Assembly (NCBI RefSeq): GCF_008364825.1
Contig: NZ_VTTO01000002.1
Location: 434,001-498,000, forward strand
DNA: 64,000 nt
Direction of reading: 5' to 3'
From: Azospirillum sp. B21
GTDB taxonomy: Bacteria; Pseudomonadota; Alphaproteobacteria; Azospirillales; Azospirillaceae
The notes under the pieces were generated by a model. It worked only from the letters and a program-made list of their open reading frames with translations. It had not been told where the DNA came from and did not search any database. Both the position numbers and the translations under genes were made by a program. The stretch's first letter is position 1, and each line of letters starts with the position of its first letter. This document shows positions 17,050-25,451 of this stretch, in pieces.

Positions 17050-17838
17050 ATGACCGCGACCGATTTTGCCGACTGGCCCGCCGACCTGCTGGCGCAGGAG
17101 TTCCGCGGCAAGCGGGTTCTGGTGACCGGCAGCAGCCGCGGCATCGGTGCCGCGGTGGCGGCGGCGTTCGCCCAGCTCGGCGCCCGCGTCGCCATCCACG
17201 GCCGCGACGTGACGGCGCTGGAGGCCGTAGCGGCGGGAATGGGCGCCGGGGTGGTCCCGCTGGCCGGCGACTTCGCCGACAAGGCGGAGGTGCGCCGAGT
17301 GGTGGAAAGCGCGGTGGACCGGCTCGGCGGGCTGGATGTGCTGATCAACAATGCCGGCACCATGCTGGGCCGGGTGGCGCTGGCCGATATCGACGACGAA
17401 TTCCTGCAGCAGCAGTTCGACCTGAACGCCGCCTCCGCCGTCATCGCCAGCCGGACGGCGCTGCCGGCGCTGATCGCGTCGAAGGGGGCCATCGTCAACA
17501 CCGGCTCCATCTCCGGCCGGACCGGGGGCAGTGCGGGGTCGTCGCTCTACAGCGCCGCCAAGGCCTTCCAGGCCAGCCTCGCCCGCTCGCTGGCGACGGA
17601 ACTTGCGCCGCATGGCATCCGCGTCAACGCCGTGTCCCCCGGCACCATCGACACCGATTTCCACCAGCGCTACTCGACCCCGGACAAATTGACGCAGACC
17701 GCGGCGCGCATCCCGCTGAAGCGGCTGGGCACGGCGCAGGATTGCGTCGGCGCCTACCTGTTCCTCGCCTCCGGACGGCTTGCCGGTTACATTACCGGGC
17801 AGGTGATCGAGGTGAATGGAGGACAGTTCTATAACTAA
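17050..17838 (+). CDS. Short-chain dehydrogenase/reductase (FabG-like)
   Basis: A 262-residue classical SDR. The NAD(P)-binding motif is TGSSRGIGAA (~25-34), with NNAG and the Ser-Tyr-Lys active site in GSISG...SSLYSAAKAFQ. The C-terminal VIEVNGGQF is typical of 3-oxoacyl-ACP reductase-like enzymes. An RH residue pair near the cofactor loop suggests NADPH preference. The start at 17050 follows AGGGGAG; upstream in-frame starts lack support. Substrate unknown; isolated gene. Confidence 0.88.
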   Translation: MTATDFADWPADLLAQEFRGKRVLVTGSSRGIGAAVAAAFAQLGARVAIHGRDVTALEAVAAGMGAGVVPLAGDFADKAEVRRVVESAVDRLGGLDVLINNAGTMLGRVALADIDDEFLQQQFDLNAASAVIASRTALPALIASKGAIVNTGSISGRTGGSAGSSLYSAAKAFQASLARSLATELAPHGIRVNAVSPGTIDTDFHQRYSTPDKLTQTAARIPLKRLGTAQDCVGAYLFLASGRLAGYITGQVIEVNGGQFYN

Positions 17839-17874
17839 TGGCTGAAGCTTGGCAGTTACGAGCCGCGGAAATTG

Positions 17875-17913
17875 GCAAATTGCAAAGCACTATCAGGAGT
17901 TTTGGCAATTTGC
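17875..17913. repeat. 9-bp inverted repeat after the SDR gene
   Basis: GCAAATTGC (17875-17883) and GCAATTTGC (17905-17913) are exact inverted copies separated by 21 bp. They lie 37 bp after the SDR stop and ~165 bp before the chemoreceptor start, so either a weak terminator or an operator for the chemoreceptor. Confidence 0.45.
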
Positions 17914-18076
17914 GAAAGTCTGTCGACGCAGGCATAGGCAACCGGCGGAGTTTTCGTAGGGTAGAAAAGCGACCCGGTCGTTAATGGTCCTTTGGCATTG
18001 TTCTTGTAACGTGACTGACCAATCAGCGGCCTAACCAAAGACCGCTCCATCGCCAGTGGACGCCGGGGTCACCATC

Positions 18077-20125
18077 ATGAACGCCACCAGCCGGAACCAG
18101 CCCGCCAAAGCCGGAACCTTCGCCAACCTGCATACGGCGACCAAGATCTACACCGGCTTCGGCGTCACCCTGGCGCTTCTGGTCGGGCTTGGAGCGGTGT
18201 CCTGGACGGGCTTGCGGTCCAGCGACGACGCGCTCCGCCAATATGCGGTTCAGTCGCACGTCGCCATGACGGTGGCGGAGGCGGACACCAATATGGCCGA
18301 CGCCCTGGGTTCGGCGGAGGAGTTCGTGTCCAGCGGCTCCCCCGCGGTGGCCGACCGGTTCCGCAGCGACGTGGAGAAGTTCCGCCAGAAGCTGGACGCC
18401 GCCACCGCGCGGATGACCCGTGCATCCGACCTTCAGGCGGCGCAGGAGATCGCCACGCTGCGCCAGACGCTGACCGGCGGTTTCGACCGTCTCGTCGCCG
18501 CACGGACGGAGCGCGACCAGATCGTCGCGTCGGTGGTGAACACGCTGGGCGCCGACATCCGCCGCACGCTGAGCGATACCGTCAAGGCGGAGAAGGACGG
18601 CGGCAATCTGGACCGCACCGTGCGCGCGGCCGAGGTCAGCGAACAGTACCTGCTGGTCCGCGTGCTGGTCGCCCGTTTCGTGGCGGAAACCAAGGCGGAG
18701 GATCTGGAGCGCATCCGCAAGGACCTGGCCGACCTGACCGGGAAGGCGGAGGCGCTGCGCGACGGGATGGCGGACGGTCCGGTCAAGACCAAGCTGACCG
18801 CGGCCGTCGGGAAGCTCCCCGCCTACCGCACCGGGATCGAGCGCATCGCGGTGCTGAGCGGCGAACTGCAGTCGTTGAACAGCCAGACACTGGGCAAGGC
18901 GGGCAAGGAGATCGGCGCGAAGATCGGCGTGATCCGCACCCAATCCGCAGACATCCTGGCGCAGCTGGAACGCAGCGCCGCCGCCGAGGTCGCCGCGGCC
19001 GAATCGCGCGGCACGGCGGTGACCGTGGTCGCCCTGCTGGCCGGCCTGCTGCTGGCCTGGGCGATCTCGCGCGCCATCACCCGGCCGCTCGGCGCCATCA
19101 CCGGGGCGATGGGGCGTCTGGCCCAGGGCGACCTGGGCGTGGCCGTCACCGACGACGAGCGCCGGGACGAGATCGGCGCGCTGGCCCGCTCGCTCCAGGT
19201 CTTCAAGACCAATGCGTTGGAGATGGAGCGCATGCGCAAGGCGCAGGAGGAGAGCGAGCGCAAGGCCGCCGAGCACCGCCGCGAAACCATGATGCAGATG
19301 GCCGACACCTTCGAAAGCACGGTGAAGGGCATCGTCGACACAGTTGCCAACGCCGCCACCGGCATGCGGGACGCCGCCACCGCGCTGACCGCCACCGCGC
19401 AGGAGGCGAGCGAGCGCTCGCTGCTGGTCGCCAGCGCCTCGGAACAGGCCTCTGCCAACGTGCAGACCGTCGCCACGGCGACGGAGGAGCTGTCGGCCTC
19501 CATCGCCGAGATCGGCCAGCAGGTGGAGAACTCCACCCGCATCGCCACCCAGGCGGTGGCCGACGCCGATGGCGCCGACCGCACCATGCGCGAACTGGTG
19601 ACCGCCGCCGAACAGATCGGCGCGGTGGTGGAGCTGATCAGCGGCATCGCCGCCCAGACCAACCTGCTGGCGCTGAACGCCACCATCGAGGCGGCGCGGG
19701 CCGGGGAGGCCGGCAAGGGCTTCGCCGTCGTGGCGAGCGAGGTGAAGCAACTGGCCACCCAGACCGCCAAGGCGACGGACGAGATCCAGGCCAAGGTGCA
19801 GGAGATCCAGCAGACGACAGGCGGCGCCCAGAAGGCGATCGGCGGCATCGGCCGCACCATCGGCCGCATGAGCGAGATCACCACCGCCATCGCCGCCGCC
19901 ATCGAGGAACAGGCCGCCGCCACGCGGGAGATCGCCAGCAGCGTCACCCAGGCCGCCCAGGGCACCGAGGAGGTGTCGAGCAACATCGCCGGCGTCAGCA
20001 CCGCCGTTCACGAGACCGGCGATGCCGCCGGCCGCGTCCGCGGCACCTCGCAGGAACTGGCCGCCGAGGCGGAACGGCTGCGCCGGGAGGTCGGGACCTT
20101 CATCGCGACGGTGCGGGCGGCGTAA
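18077..20125 (+). CDS. Methyl-accepting chemotaxis protein with helical periplasmic sensor
   Basis: A 682-residue transmembrane chemoreceptor. TM1 is around residues 28-48, then a ~270-residue all-helical periplasmic domain of the length expected for a helical bimodular (HBM-like) sensor. TM2 lies near [18 protein letters not shown], followed by HAMP and the signalling domain. The conserved hairpin tip [29 protein letters not shown] has the usual alphaproteobacterial form. No C-terminal CheR/CheB pentapeptide is visible. The start is the ATG at 18077; a GTG 21 bp upstream is possible. Ligand unknown. Confidence 0.9.
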   Translation: MNATSRNQPAKAGTFANLHTATKIYTGFGVTLALLVGLGAVSWTGLRSSDDALRQYAVQSHVAMTVAEADTNMADALGSAEEFVSSGSPAVADRFRSDVEKFRQKLDAATARMTRASDLQAAQEIATLRQTLTGGFDRLVAARTERDQIVASVVNTLGADIRRTLSDTVKAEKDGGNLDRTVRAAEVSEQYLLVRVLVARFVAETKAEDLERIRKDLADLTGKAEALRDGMADGPVKTKLTAAVGKLPAYRTGIERIAVLSGELQSLNSQTLGKAGKEIGAKIGVIRTQSADILAQLERSAAAEVAAAESRGTAVTVVALLAGLLLAWAISRAITRPLGAITGAMGRLAQGDLGVAVTDDERRDEIGALARSLQVFKTNALEMERMRKAQEESERKAAEHRRETMMQMADTFESTVKGIVDTVANAATGMRDAATALTATAQEASERSLLVASASEQASANVQTVATATEELSASIAEIGQQVENSTRIATQAVADADGADRTMRELVTAAEQIGAVVELISGIAAQTNLLALNATIEAARAGEAGKGFAVVASEVKQLATQTAKATDEIQAKVQEIQQTTGGAQKAIGGIGRTIGRMSEITTAIAAAIEEQAAATREIASSVTQAAQGTEEVSSNIAGVSTAVHETGDAAGRVRGTSQELAAEAERLRREVGTFIATVRAA

Positions 20126-20164
20126 GGCGCCTGTCGCGGCGGGGGCTCTCTGAGCGAGCTTCGC

Positions 20165-21229
20165 TCAGGTGCTCTCCCGCGCGATGAAGGTCAGGCCCAG
20201 GTCGACGCGGCGCCGCGGCGGCTCCTTGCCGTCCATCAGGTCGAGCAACATGGCGGCGGCATGCCGGCCGATGGCGTAGCGGGGCGTGGCGATGGTGGTC
20301 AGGGTGGGGGTGGTCCAGGCGGATGCCGGCAGGTCGTTGAAGCCGGCGATGGCGAGCTGGTCCGGCACCCGGATGCCGCGGCGCTGGCATTGGAACAGCG
20401 CGCCCTGCGCCAGATCGTCGTTGCAGAAGAAGACAGCGTCGCAGTCGGTGTTCTCGGCCATCAGCCGGTCGATCATCGCCGCGCCCAGATGGATGGAGGA
20501 CGGGTCGGGCAGGCGCCACACCCGCTTCTCGTCGTACAGCCCGGCCTCCTCCAGCGCATGGCGGTAGCCGTCCAGGCGGGCGAGCGTGCGCGGGTCGAGC
20601 TGCACGGCGACGAAGCCGATGCGGCGGTAGCCGCGCTCCAGCAGATGGGTGGTCATCAGCCGCCCGCCTTCCTCCTGCGAGCAGCCGACGCTGAGGCTGC
20701 CGGGATCGTCCAGCAGCTCCATCATGTGGACGGTCGGGCTGCTCAGTGCCGACAGGTAGGTGCGGGTGACGTCGGTGTGGTCGGTGCCGGTCAGCAGGAT
20801 GCCGTCGGGCTGGAACTGAAGGTAGGTGCGGATCAACCGCTCCTCCTCCTCCGGGGAATAGTGGGTGACACCGATCAGGGCGCGGTAGCCGCGCGGCAGC
20901 AGCATGTCGTGGATGCCGGCCAGCGTCTCGACGAAGACCATGTTGGTCATCGACGGGATCAGCACGGCCACCGTCATCGACCGCGCCGAGGCCAGCGCGC
21001 TGGCCGCCTGATTCGGCACGTAGCCCATCGACTGCGCGGTGTCGAGGATGCGCTGGCGAAGCTCCGGCCCGACCAGCTCCGGCCGCTTGAAGGCGCGCGA
21101 CACGGTGATGGCGCTGACGCCGACCCGCTCCGCCACGTCCGCCATCGTCGCCCGGCCGGTGCGCGAGGAGCGCGGCTTGCGCGTCTTGGCCGTCGGGGAT
21201 GCAGGCCGATCACCGCCACGTGTCGTCAC
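20165..21229 (-). CDS. gntR: LacI-family regulator of gluconate genes (GntR type)
   Basis: A 354-residue LacI/GalR repressor. The HTH is TMADVAERVGVSAITVSRAFKRPELV, followed by a hinge and a sugar-binding core with GILLTGTDHT, FNDLPASAW and other blocks that resemble E. coli GntR. Gluconate is the expected inducer. It diverges from gntK, and two matching palindromes lie between the genes. I chose the GTG at 21229, preceded by GGATGGAG; a TTG at 21247 is the longer alternative. The locus suggests repression of both itself and gntK-TRAP. Confidence 0.85.
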   Translation of the reverse strand: MTTRGGDRPASPTAKTRKPRSSRTGRATMADVAERVGVSAITVSRAFKRPELVGPELRQRILDTAQSMGYVPNQAASALASARSMTVAVLIPSMTNMVFVETLAGIHDMLLPRGYRALIGVTHYSPEEEERLIRTYLQFQPDGILLTGTDHTDVTRTYLSALSSPTVHMMELLDDPGSLSVGCSQEEGGRLMTTHLLERGYRRIGFVAVQLDPRTLARLDGYRHALEEAGLYDEKRVWRLPDPSSIHLGAAMIDRLMAENTDCDAVFFCNDDLAQGALFQCQRRGIRVPDQLAIAGFNDLPASAWTTPTLTTIATPRYAIGRHAAAMLLDLMDGKEPPRRRVDLGLTFIAREST

Positions 21230-21397
21230 AGGGCTCCATCCTTCCAATCGTCTCTATGAAGAGGCCGGCGCGACGAAGCGCCACGCTGGATCGCTGATTA
21301 CCGTTGTGTAGCATGGCGGGCAAGCGGCACCTGCAACCCGCGGCTCCCGCCAACCGGTTCGTCCGCAACTCAAACAAAACTCTTTACGCCCGTCAAG

Positions 21398-21409
21398 GTT
21401 AGCGCTAAC
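21398..21409. promoter_or_regulatory. GntR-type operator, perfect palindrome
   Basis: GTTAGCGCTAAC is a perfect 12-bp palindrome with the central CG of LacI-family operators. It is in the gntR-gntK divergent region. Confidence 0.7.
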
Positions 21410-21484
21410 AGTATCGTCATCTCGTGTCGGCGTCATCCGTGCATTCCGGCCATAGGGCCGCGGATGTGCCTTTGGTCCGCACAT

Positions 21485-21496
21485 GATAGCGCTAAC
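21485..21496. promoter_or_regulatory. Second GntR-type operator
   Basis: GATAGCGCTAAC matches the first operator at 11 of 12 positions. The two centres are 87 bp apart, about eight helical turns, so looping between them is possible. Confidence 0.65.
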
Positions 21497-21576
21497 ACGT
21501 TTTTGTAGTGCGTGGCCGCCGTGACCCGCGAGGGCACGGATGCCGCCCTACACCGGGAATTGGGAACACGAGCCTC

Positions 21577-22167
21577 ATGAACGGTCCCTCCATCGCGCCG
21601 TCTCCCGCCGCCAGCGCCCGCCCGCCGGACAGCCTGTCCGCGGCACCGCCGGTCGTCGTGGTGATGGGCGTCGCCGGCTGCGGCAAGTCCAGCGTCGGCC
21701 AGAGCCTTGCCGCAGCGCTGGGTCATGCCTTCATCGAAGGCGATGCGCACCATCCGCCCGCCAACATCGCGAAGATGTCGTCGGGCATCCCGCTGACCGA
21801 CGACGACCGCGACGGCTGGCTGGCCACGCTGGCCGGTTTCATCGCCGATGCGCATCGTGAAGAGCGCGGGCTGGTGGTTGCCTGTTCGGCGCTGAAGCGG
21901 CGTTACCGCGACCGGCTGCGCGGCGATTGCGAGCGGGTCGTCTTCCTGCATCTGCACGGCGACAAGGCGCTGATCGCCTCTCGCATGGGGGCGCGAACCG
22001 CCCATTTCATGCCCACCGCCCTGGTCGACAGCCAGTTCGCCGACCTTGAGATGCCTGCCGCCGACGAGGCGGTGCTGTCCTATGAGGTGACGCTGCCGGC
22101 GGACGCCATCGTCGCCGACGCCTGCGCCCGCCTGACCGGCGGAGAGACTATTGGGAGGACCGCATGA
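21577..22167 (+). CDS. gntK: Gluconokinase
   Basis: A 196-residue kinase that phosphorylates D-gluconate to 6-phosphogluconate for the Entner-Doudoroff or pentose-phosphate route. The P-loop is GVAGCGKSS; EGDAHHPPANIAKMSSGIPLTDDDR and ACSALKRRYRDRLR are gluconokinase signatures. An extra ~24-residue Ser/Pro/Ala-rich N-terminus precedes the P-loop domain. The start is the ATG at 21577. The last four bases overlap the dctQ-type start (ATGA), so translation is coupled with the TRAP transporter genes. Confidence 0.92.
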   Translation: MNGPSIAPSPAASARPPDSLSAAPPVVVVMGVAGCGKSSVGQSLAAALGHAFIEGDAHHPPANIAKMSSGIPLTDDDRDGWLATLAGFIADAHREERGLVVACSALKRRYRDRLRGDCERVVFLHLHGDKALIASRMGARTAHFMPTALVDSQFADLEMPAADEAVLSYEVTLPADAIVADACARLTGGETIGRTA

Positions 22168-22739
22168 AACGCGTGGCGGATCTGCTGGAGCGGATCACCG
22201 AATGGATCATGGCGCTGATGCTGGCGATCATGGTCGGTCTCGTCTTCGGCAACGTCGTCCTGCGCTACATCTTCAACAGCGGCATCGTCGCGGCGGAGGA
22301 GATCGCGCGGCTGATGTTCGTCTGGCTGGTGTTCCTGGGCGCCACCGTGGCGCTGCGGCACCAGCGGCACCTGGGCCTGGAGATCGTGCAGAGCCGCCTG
22401 CCGGCAAAGGTCCGCCGCGTCTGCGCGGTGATCGCGCACCTGATGATGCTCTATGCCCTGTGGCTGTTCGTGCAGGGCAGCTGGATCCAGCTGCTGATCG
22501 GTATGGAGACCTTCTCCACAGTCCTGCGCTTCCCCATGGCCTTCTACGCTGCGGCGGGCTTCTTCCCGGCCATCGCCATGGCGCTGATCGTTCTGGCGAA
22601 CCTGCTGCGGATCGTCACCAACCAGCCCGGCGCCCGCATCCCCGGCGATCCCGACACGATGATGGACCATCCGGAATCGCACGGCCCCGCCGTAGCGCCC
22701 CCGGCCCCGCACGGCAGCGCCGCCGTCGTCAAGCACTGA
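22164..22739 (+). CDS. TRAP transporter small membrane subunit (DctQ type)
   Basis: A 191-residue inner-membrane protein with four hydrophobic helices, including MALMLAIMVGLVFGNVVLRYIF, and the conserved EEIARLMFVWLVFLGA segment of DctQ subunits. It pairs with the DctM subunit. The C-terminus is a His/Pro-rich cytoplasmic tail. Being in the gntR/gntK operon, it most likely helps import gluconate or a related sugar acid. Confidence 0.9.
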   Translation: MKRVADLLERITEWIMALMLAIMVGLVFGNVVLRYIFNSGIVAAEEIARLMFVWLVFLGATVALRHQRHLGLEIVQSRLPAKVRRVCAVIAHLMMLYALWLFVQGSWIQLLIGMETFSTVLRFPMAFYAAAGFFPAIAMALIVLANLLRIVTNQPGARIPGDPDTMMDHPESHGPAVAPPAPHGSAAVVKH

Positions 22740-22773
22740 GCCCAGAAGACCTCCTGCGGACGGAGTTTCCGCC

Positions 22774-24051
22774 ATGACCCTCACCATTTTCCTGGGCTCG
22801 CTGTTCGGCTTGATGCTGCTCGGCATGCCCATCGCCTTCGCGCTGATGCTGACCGGCGTCGCGCTGATGGTCCATCTGGACTTCTTCGACGCCCAGCTGG
22901 TCGCCCAGAACATGCTGAGCGGCGCCGACAACTACCCGCTAATGGCGGTGCCCTTCTTCATCCTGGCCGGCGAGCTGATGAACGCCGGCGGCATTTCCCA
23001 GCGCATCATCAACCTCGCGGTCAGCCTCGTCGGCCACATCAAGGGCGGGCTGGGCTACGTCACCATCGGCGCCTCGGTGATGCTGGCCAGCCTGTCGGGT
23101 TCGGCCATCGCCGACACCGCGGCGCTCGCCACGCTGCTGATCCCGATGATGCGCGACCATGGTTATCCGGTGCCGCGCTCGGCCGGCCTGATCGCGTCGG
23201 GCGGCATCATCGCCCCGATCATCCCGCCCAGCATGCCCTTCATCATCTTCGGCGTGACCACCAACACCTCGATCAGCGCGCTGTTCATGGCCGGCATCGT
23301 GCCCGGCCTGCTGATGGGCATCGGTCTGGTCTGCGCCTGGATGTTCGTCGTCCGCGACATGACGGTGAAGCTGCAGCCGAAGGCAAGCGGGCGGGAGCGG
23401 CTGAAGGCGCTCGGCGACGGCATCTGGGCGCTGGCCCTGCCGGTCATCATCATCGGCGGCCTGCGCGGCGGCATCTTCACGCCGACCGAGGCCGCGGTGG
23501 TCGCCGCCGTCTATTCGCTGTTCGTCGCGCTGTTCGTCTACCGGCAGGTCACGCTGGCGCAGCTGGTGCCGCTGCTGGTCCAGGCGGCGCGCACCACCAG
23601 CACCGTGATGTTCCTGTGCGCCGCGGCGCTGGTGTCGTCCTACATGGTGACGCTGGCCGACCTGCCGCAGCAGATGACGGAGCTGCTGGCGCCGCTGATG
23701 GACAATCCGAAGCTGCTGATGCTGGCCATCGCCTGCCTGTTGCTGGCCGTCGGCACGGTGATGGACCTGACGCCGACCATCCTGGTGCTGGGCCCGGTGC
23801 TGACGCCGCTGGCGATCAAGGCCGGCATCGATCCCGCCTATTTCGGCGTGATGTTCGTCCTGGTCGGCACGCTGGGCCTGATCCATCCGCCGGTCTGCAC
23901 GGTGCTGAACGTGGTGTGCGGCGTCGCCCGCATCTCGCTGGAAAGCGCCACCAAGGGCATCTGGCCCTTCCTGCTGACCTACATCGTCCTGCTCGGCCTG
24001 CTGATCGCCGTGCCGGAGATCGTCACCGCGCCGCTGCATTTCTTCCACTGA
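22774..24051 (+). CDS. TRAP transporter large membrane subunit (DctM type)
   Basis: A 425-residue protein with ~12 hydrophobic segments, the usual DctM length. Conserved stretches are GMPIAFALMLTG near the start, SGSAIADTAALATLLIPMM, GGIIAPIIPPSMPFIIFG and GLIHPPVCTVLNVVC. It forms the Na+-driven permease for the binding protein encoded next. It follows the small subunit gene by 34 bp. Confidence 0.93.
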   Translation: MTLTIFLGSLFGLMLLGMPIAFALMLTGVALMVHLDFFDAQLVAQNMLSGADNYPLMAVPFFILAGELMNAGGISQRIINLAVSLVGHIKGGLGYVTIGASVMLASLSGSAIADTAALATLLIPMMRDHGYPVPRSAGLIASGGIIAPIIPPSMPFIIFGVTTNTSISALFMAGIVPGLLMGIGLVCAWMFVVRDMTVKLQPKASGRERLKALGDGIWALALPVIIIGGLRGGIFTPTEAAVVAAVYSLFVALFVYRQVTLAQLVPLLVQAARTTSTVMFLCAAALVSSYMVTLADLPQQMTELLAPLMDNPKLLMLAIACLLLAVGTVMDLTPTILVLGPVLTPLAIKAGIDPAYFGVMFVLVGTLGLIHPPVCTVLNVVCGVARISLESATKGIWPFLLTYIVLLGLLIAVPEIVTAPLHFFH

Positions 24052-24101
24052 CGCCCGAACACCAACCACAACGAAACGCCCAAGGAAGGAAGACCGACAC
24101 C

Positions 24102-25121
24102 ATGTTCCGCAAACTGCTTCTCGCCACCGGCATCGCCGCCGCCCTGCTCGCTCCCGTAGCCGCCGCCACCAGCGCCTCCGCCCAGGAGGTGAAGACCCGC
24201 ATCATCCGCTTCGGCTACGGCCTGTCGGAAAGCAGCAATCAGGGCCGCGCGGTGAAGTATTTCGCCGAGGAACTGTCCAAGCGCAGCGGCGGCAAGTTCA
24301 AGATGAAGGGCTTCGGCGACGCCAGCCTGGGCAACGACATCCAGATGCAGAACGCCCTGATCGGCGGCGCGCAGGAGATGATGGTGGGCTCCACCGCCAC
24401 GCTCGTCGGCATCGTCAAGGATTTCGGCGTCTACGACCTGCCCTTCCTGTTCAACAACGAGAAAGAGGCCGACGCCGTGCTGGACGGCCCGTTCGGCGAG
24501 AAGCTTCTGAAGTCGCTGAACGACAAGGGGCTGATCGGGCTGGTCTATTGGGAGAACGGCTTCCGCAACCTGACCAACAGCAAGCGGCCGATCACCAAGC
24601 TCGAGGACATGGGCGGCATCAAGCTGCGCGTGATGCAGAACCCGGTCTACATCGACATGTTCAACCGCTTCGGCGCCAACGCGGTGCCGCTGGCCTTCTC
24701 CGAGCTGTTCACCGCGCTGGAGACCGGTACGGTCGACGGCCAGGAGAACCCGGTCACGACCATCCAGTCGTCCAAGTTCTACGAGGTGCAGAAGTACCTG
24801 ACCATTTCCCGCCACGTCTACAGCCCGTGGATCGTGCTGGCCAGCAAGCGCTGGTACGAAGGCCTGTCGGCGGACGAGAAGAAGATCGTTCACGAGGCCG
24901 CCGTCGCCTCGCGCGAGTTCGAGCGCAAGGACAGCCGCGAGGCCTCGGCCCAGAGCGTGGCCTATCTGAAGGAAAAGGGCATGCAGATCAACGAGCTGAG
25001 CCCGGCCGAACTGGATCGCATGCGCGAGATGGTCAAGCCCGCCTTCGACAAGTACGCCGCCGACGGCGGTGCGGAGGTCCTGAAGGAGATCCAGGCCGCC
25101 ATCGTCGCCGCCCGGAAGTAA
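24102..25121 (+). CDS. TRAP transporter solute-binding protein (DctP type)
   Basis: A 339-residue periplasmic protein with a Sec signal peptide (LLLATGIAAALLAPVAAATSASA, cleavage near residue 27). DctP features are GYGLSESSNQGRAVKYFAEEL, the substrate-carboxylate-binding Arg in GGIKLRVMQNP, and TALETGTVDGQENP. The ligand is probably gluconate or another sugar acid, inferred from gntK and gntR. The start follows AAGGAAGGA. Last gene of the operon, followed by a hairpin. Confidence 0.93.
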   Translation: MFRKLLLATGIAAALLAPVAAATSASAQEVKTRIIRFGYGLSESSNQGRAVKYFAEELSKRSGGKFKMKGFGDASLGNDIQMQNALIGGAQEMMVGSTATLVGIVKDFGVYDLPFLFNNEKEADAVLDGPFGEKLLKSLNDKGLIGLVYWENGFRNLTNSKRPITKLEDMGGIKLRVMQNPVYIDMFNRFGANAVPLAFSELFTALETGTVDGQENPVTTIQSSKFYEVQKYLTISRHVYSPWIVLASKRWYEGLSADEKKIVHEAAVASREFERKDSREASAQSVAYLKEKGMQINELSPAELDRMREMVKPAFDKYAADGGAEVLKEIQAAIVAARK

Positions 25122-25451
25122 CGCTGCAGCGCACACACGCCCTGTGACGGGGCGATGGGACGGATGGGGGTGGATCGGGGAAGCCGGTCCGCCCCCTTCG
25201 TCTTTCGGGGTGGCGCGATGGAGATTTCACCGCATGCAAGTTGTTTGTGTTCGAACAATCTGTGGTGCTGGTCCCAAAGTATGATTTGAAGATGCGAGTT
25301 CGATTATCTTTGTTCTAAATTTGCGAACGGCTCTCAATGTATTTCGGACCAACAAATATCTTAGACTGCAATTTACGCGAATTTAACCGAACGGCGGGAC
25401 AGTCGGAGCGGGGTGTCGTGCCTTCATTCGGATGTGTCGCGGGGAATGTCG
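25122..25451. other. Gene-free AT-richer region before the Cache chemoreceptor
   Basis: 330 bp. The left part carries the TRAP-operon hairpin (25166-25196). The right part (about 25230-25400) is distinctly AT-rich and likely contains the chemoreceptor promoter, including a short GTTCGAAC palindrome near 25250. I could not identify convincing -35/-10 hexamers. Confidence 0.5.
25166..25196 (+). terminator. Hairpin after the gluconate TRAP operon
   Basis: GGGGGTGGATCGG (25166-25178), loop GGAAG, CCGGTCCGCCCCC (25184-25196). It is a 13-bp stem with two G-U pairs, followed by TTCGTCTTTC, a modest pyrimidine tail. Confidence 0.65.

Noticed and set aside
17960-18020. Sigma-54 promoter before the first chemoreceptor (GGCATTGTTCTTGT)
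   Set aside because: The -12 element is GT rather than GC and flanking bases do not match; too weak to claim.
18023-20011. Long minus-strand frame opposite the first chemoreceptor
   Set aside because: Gly/His/Arg-rich shadow translation; the opposite strand has all chemoreceptor domains.
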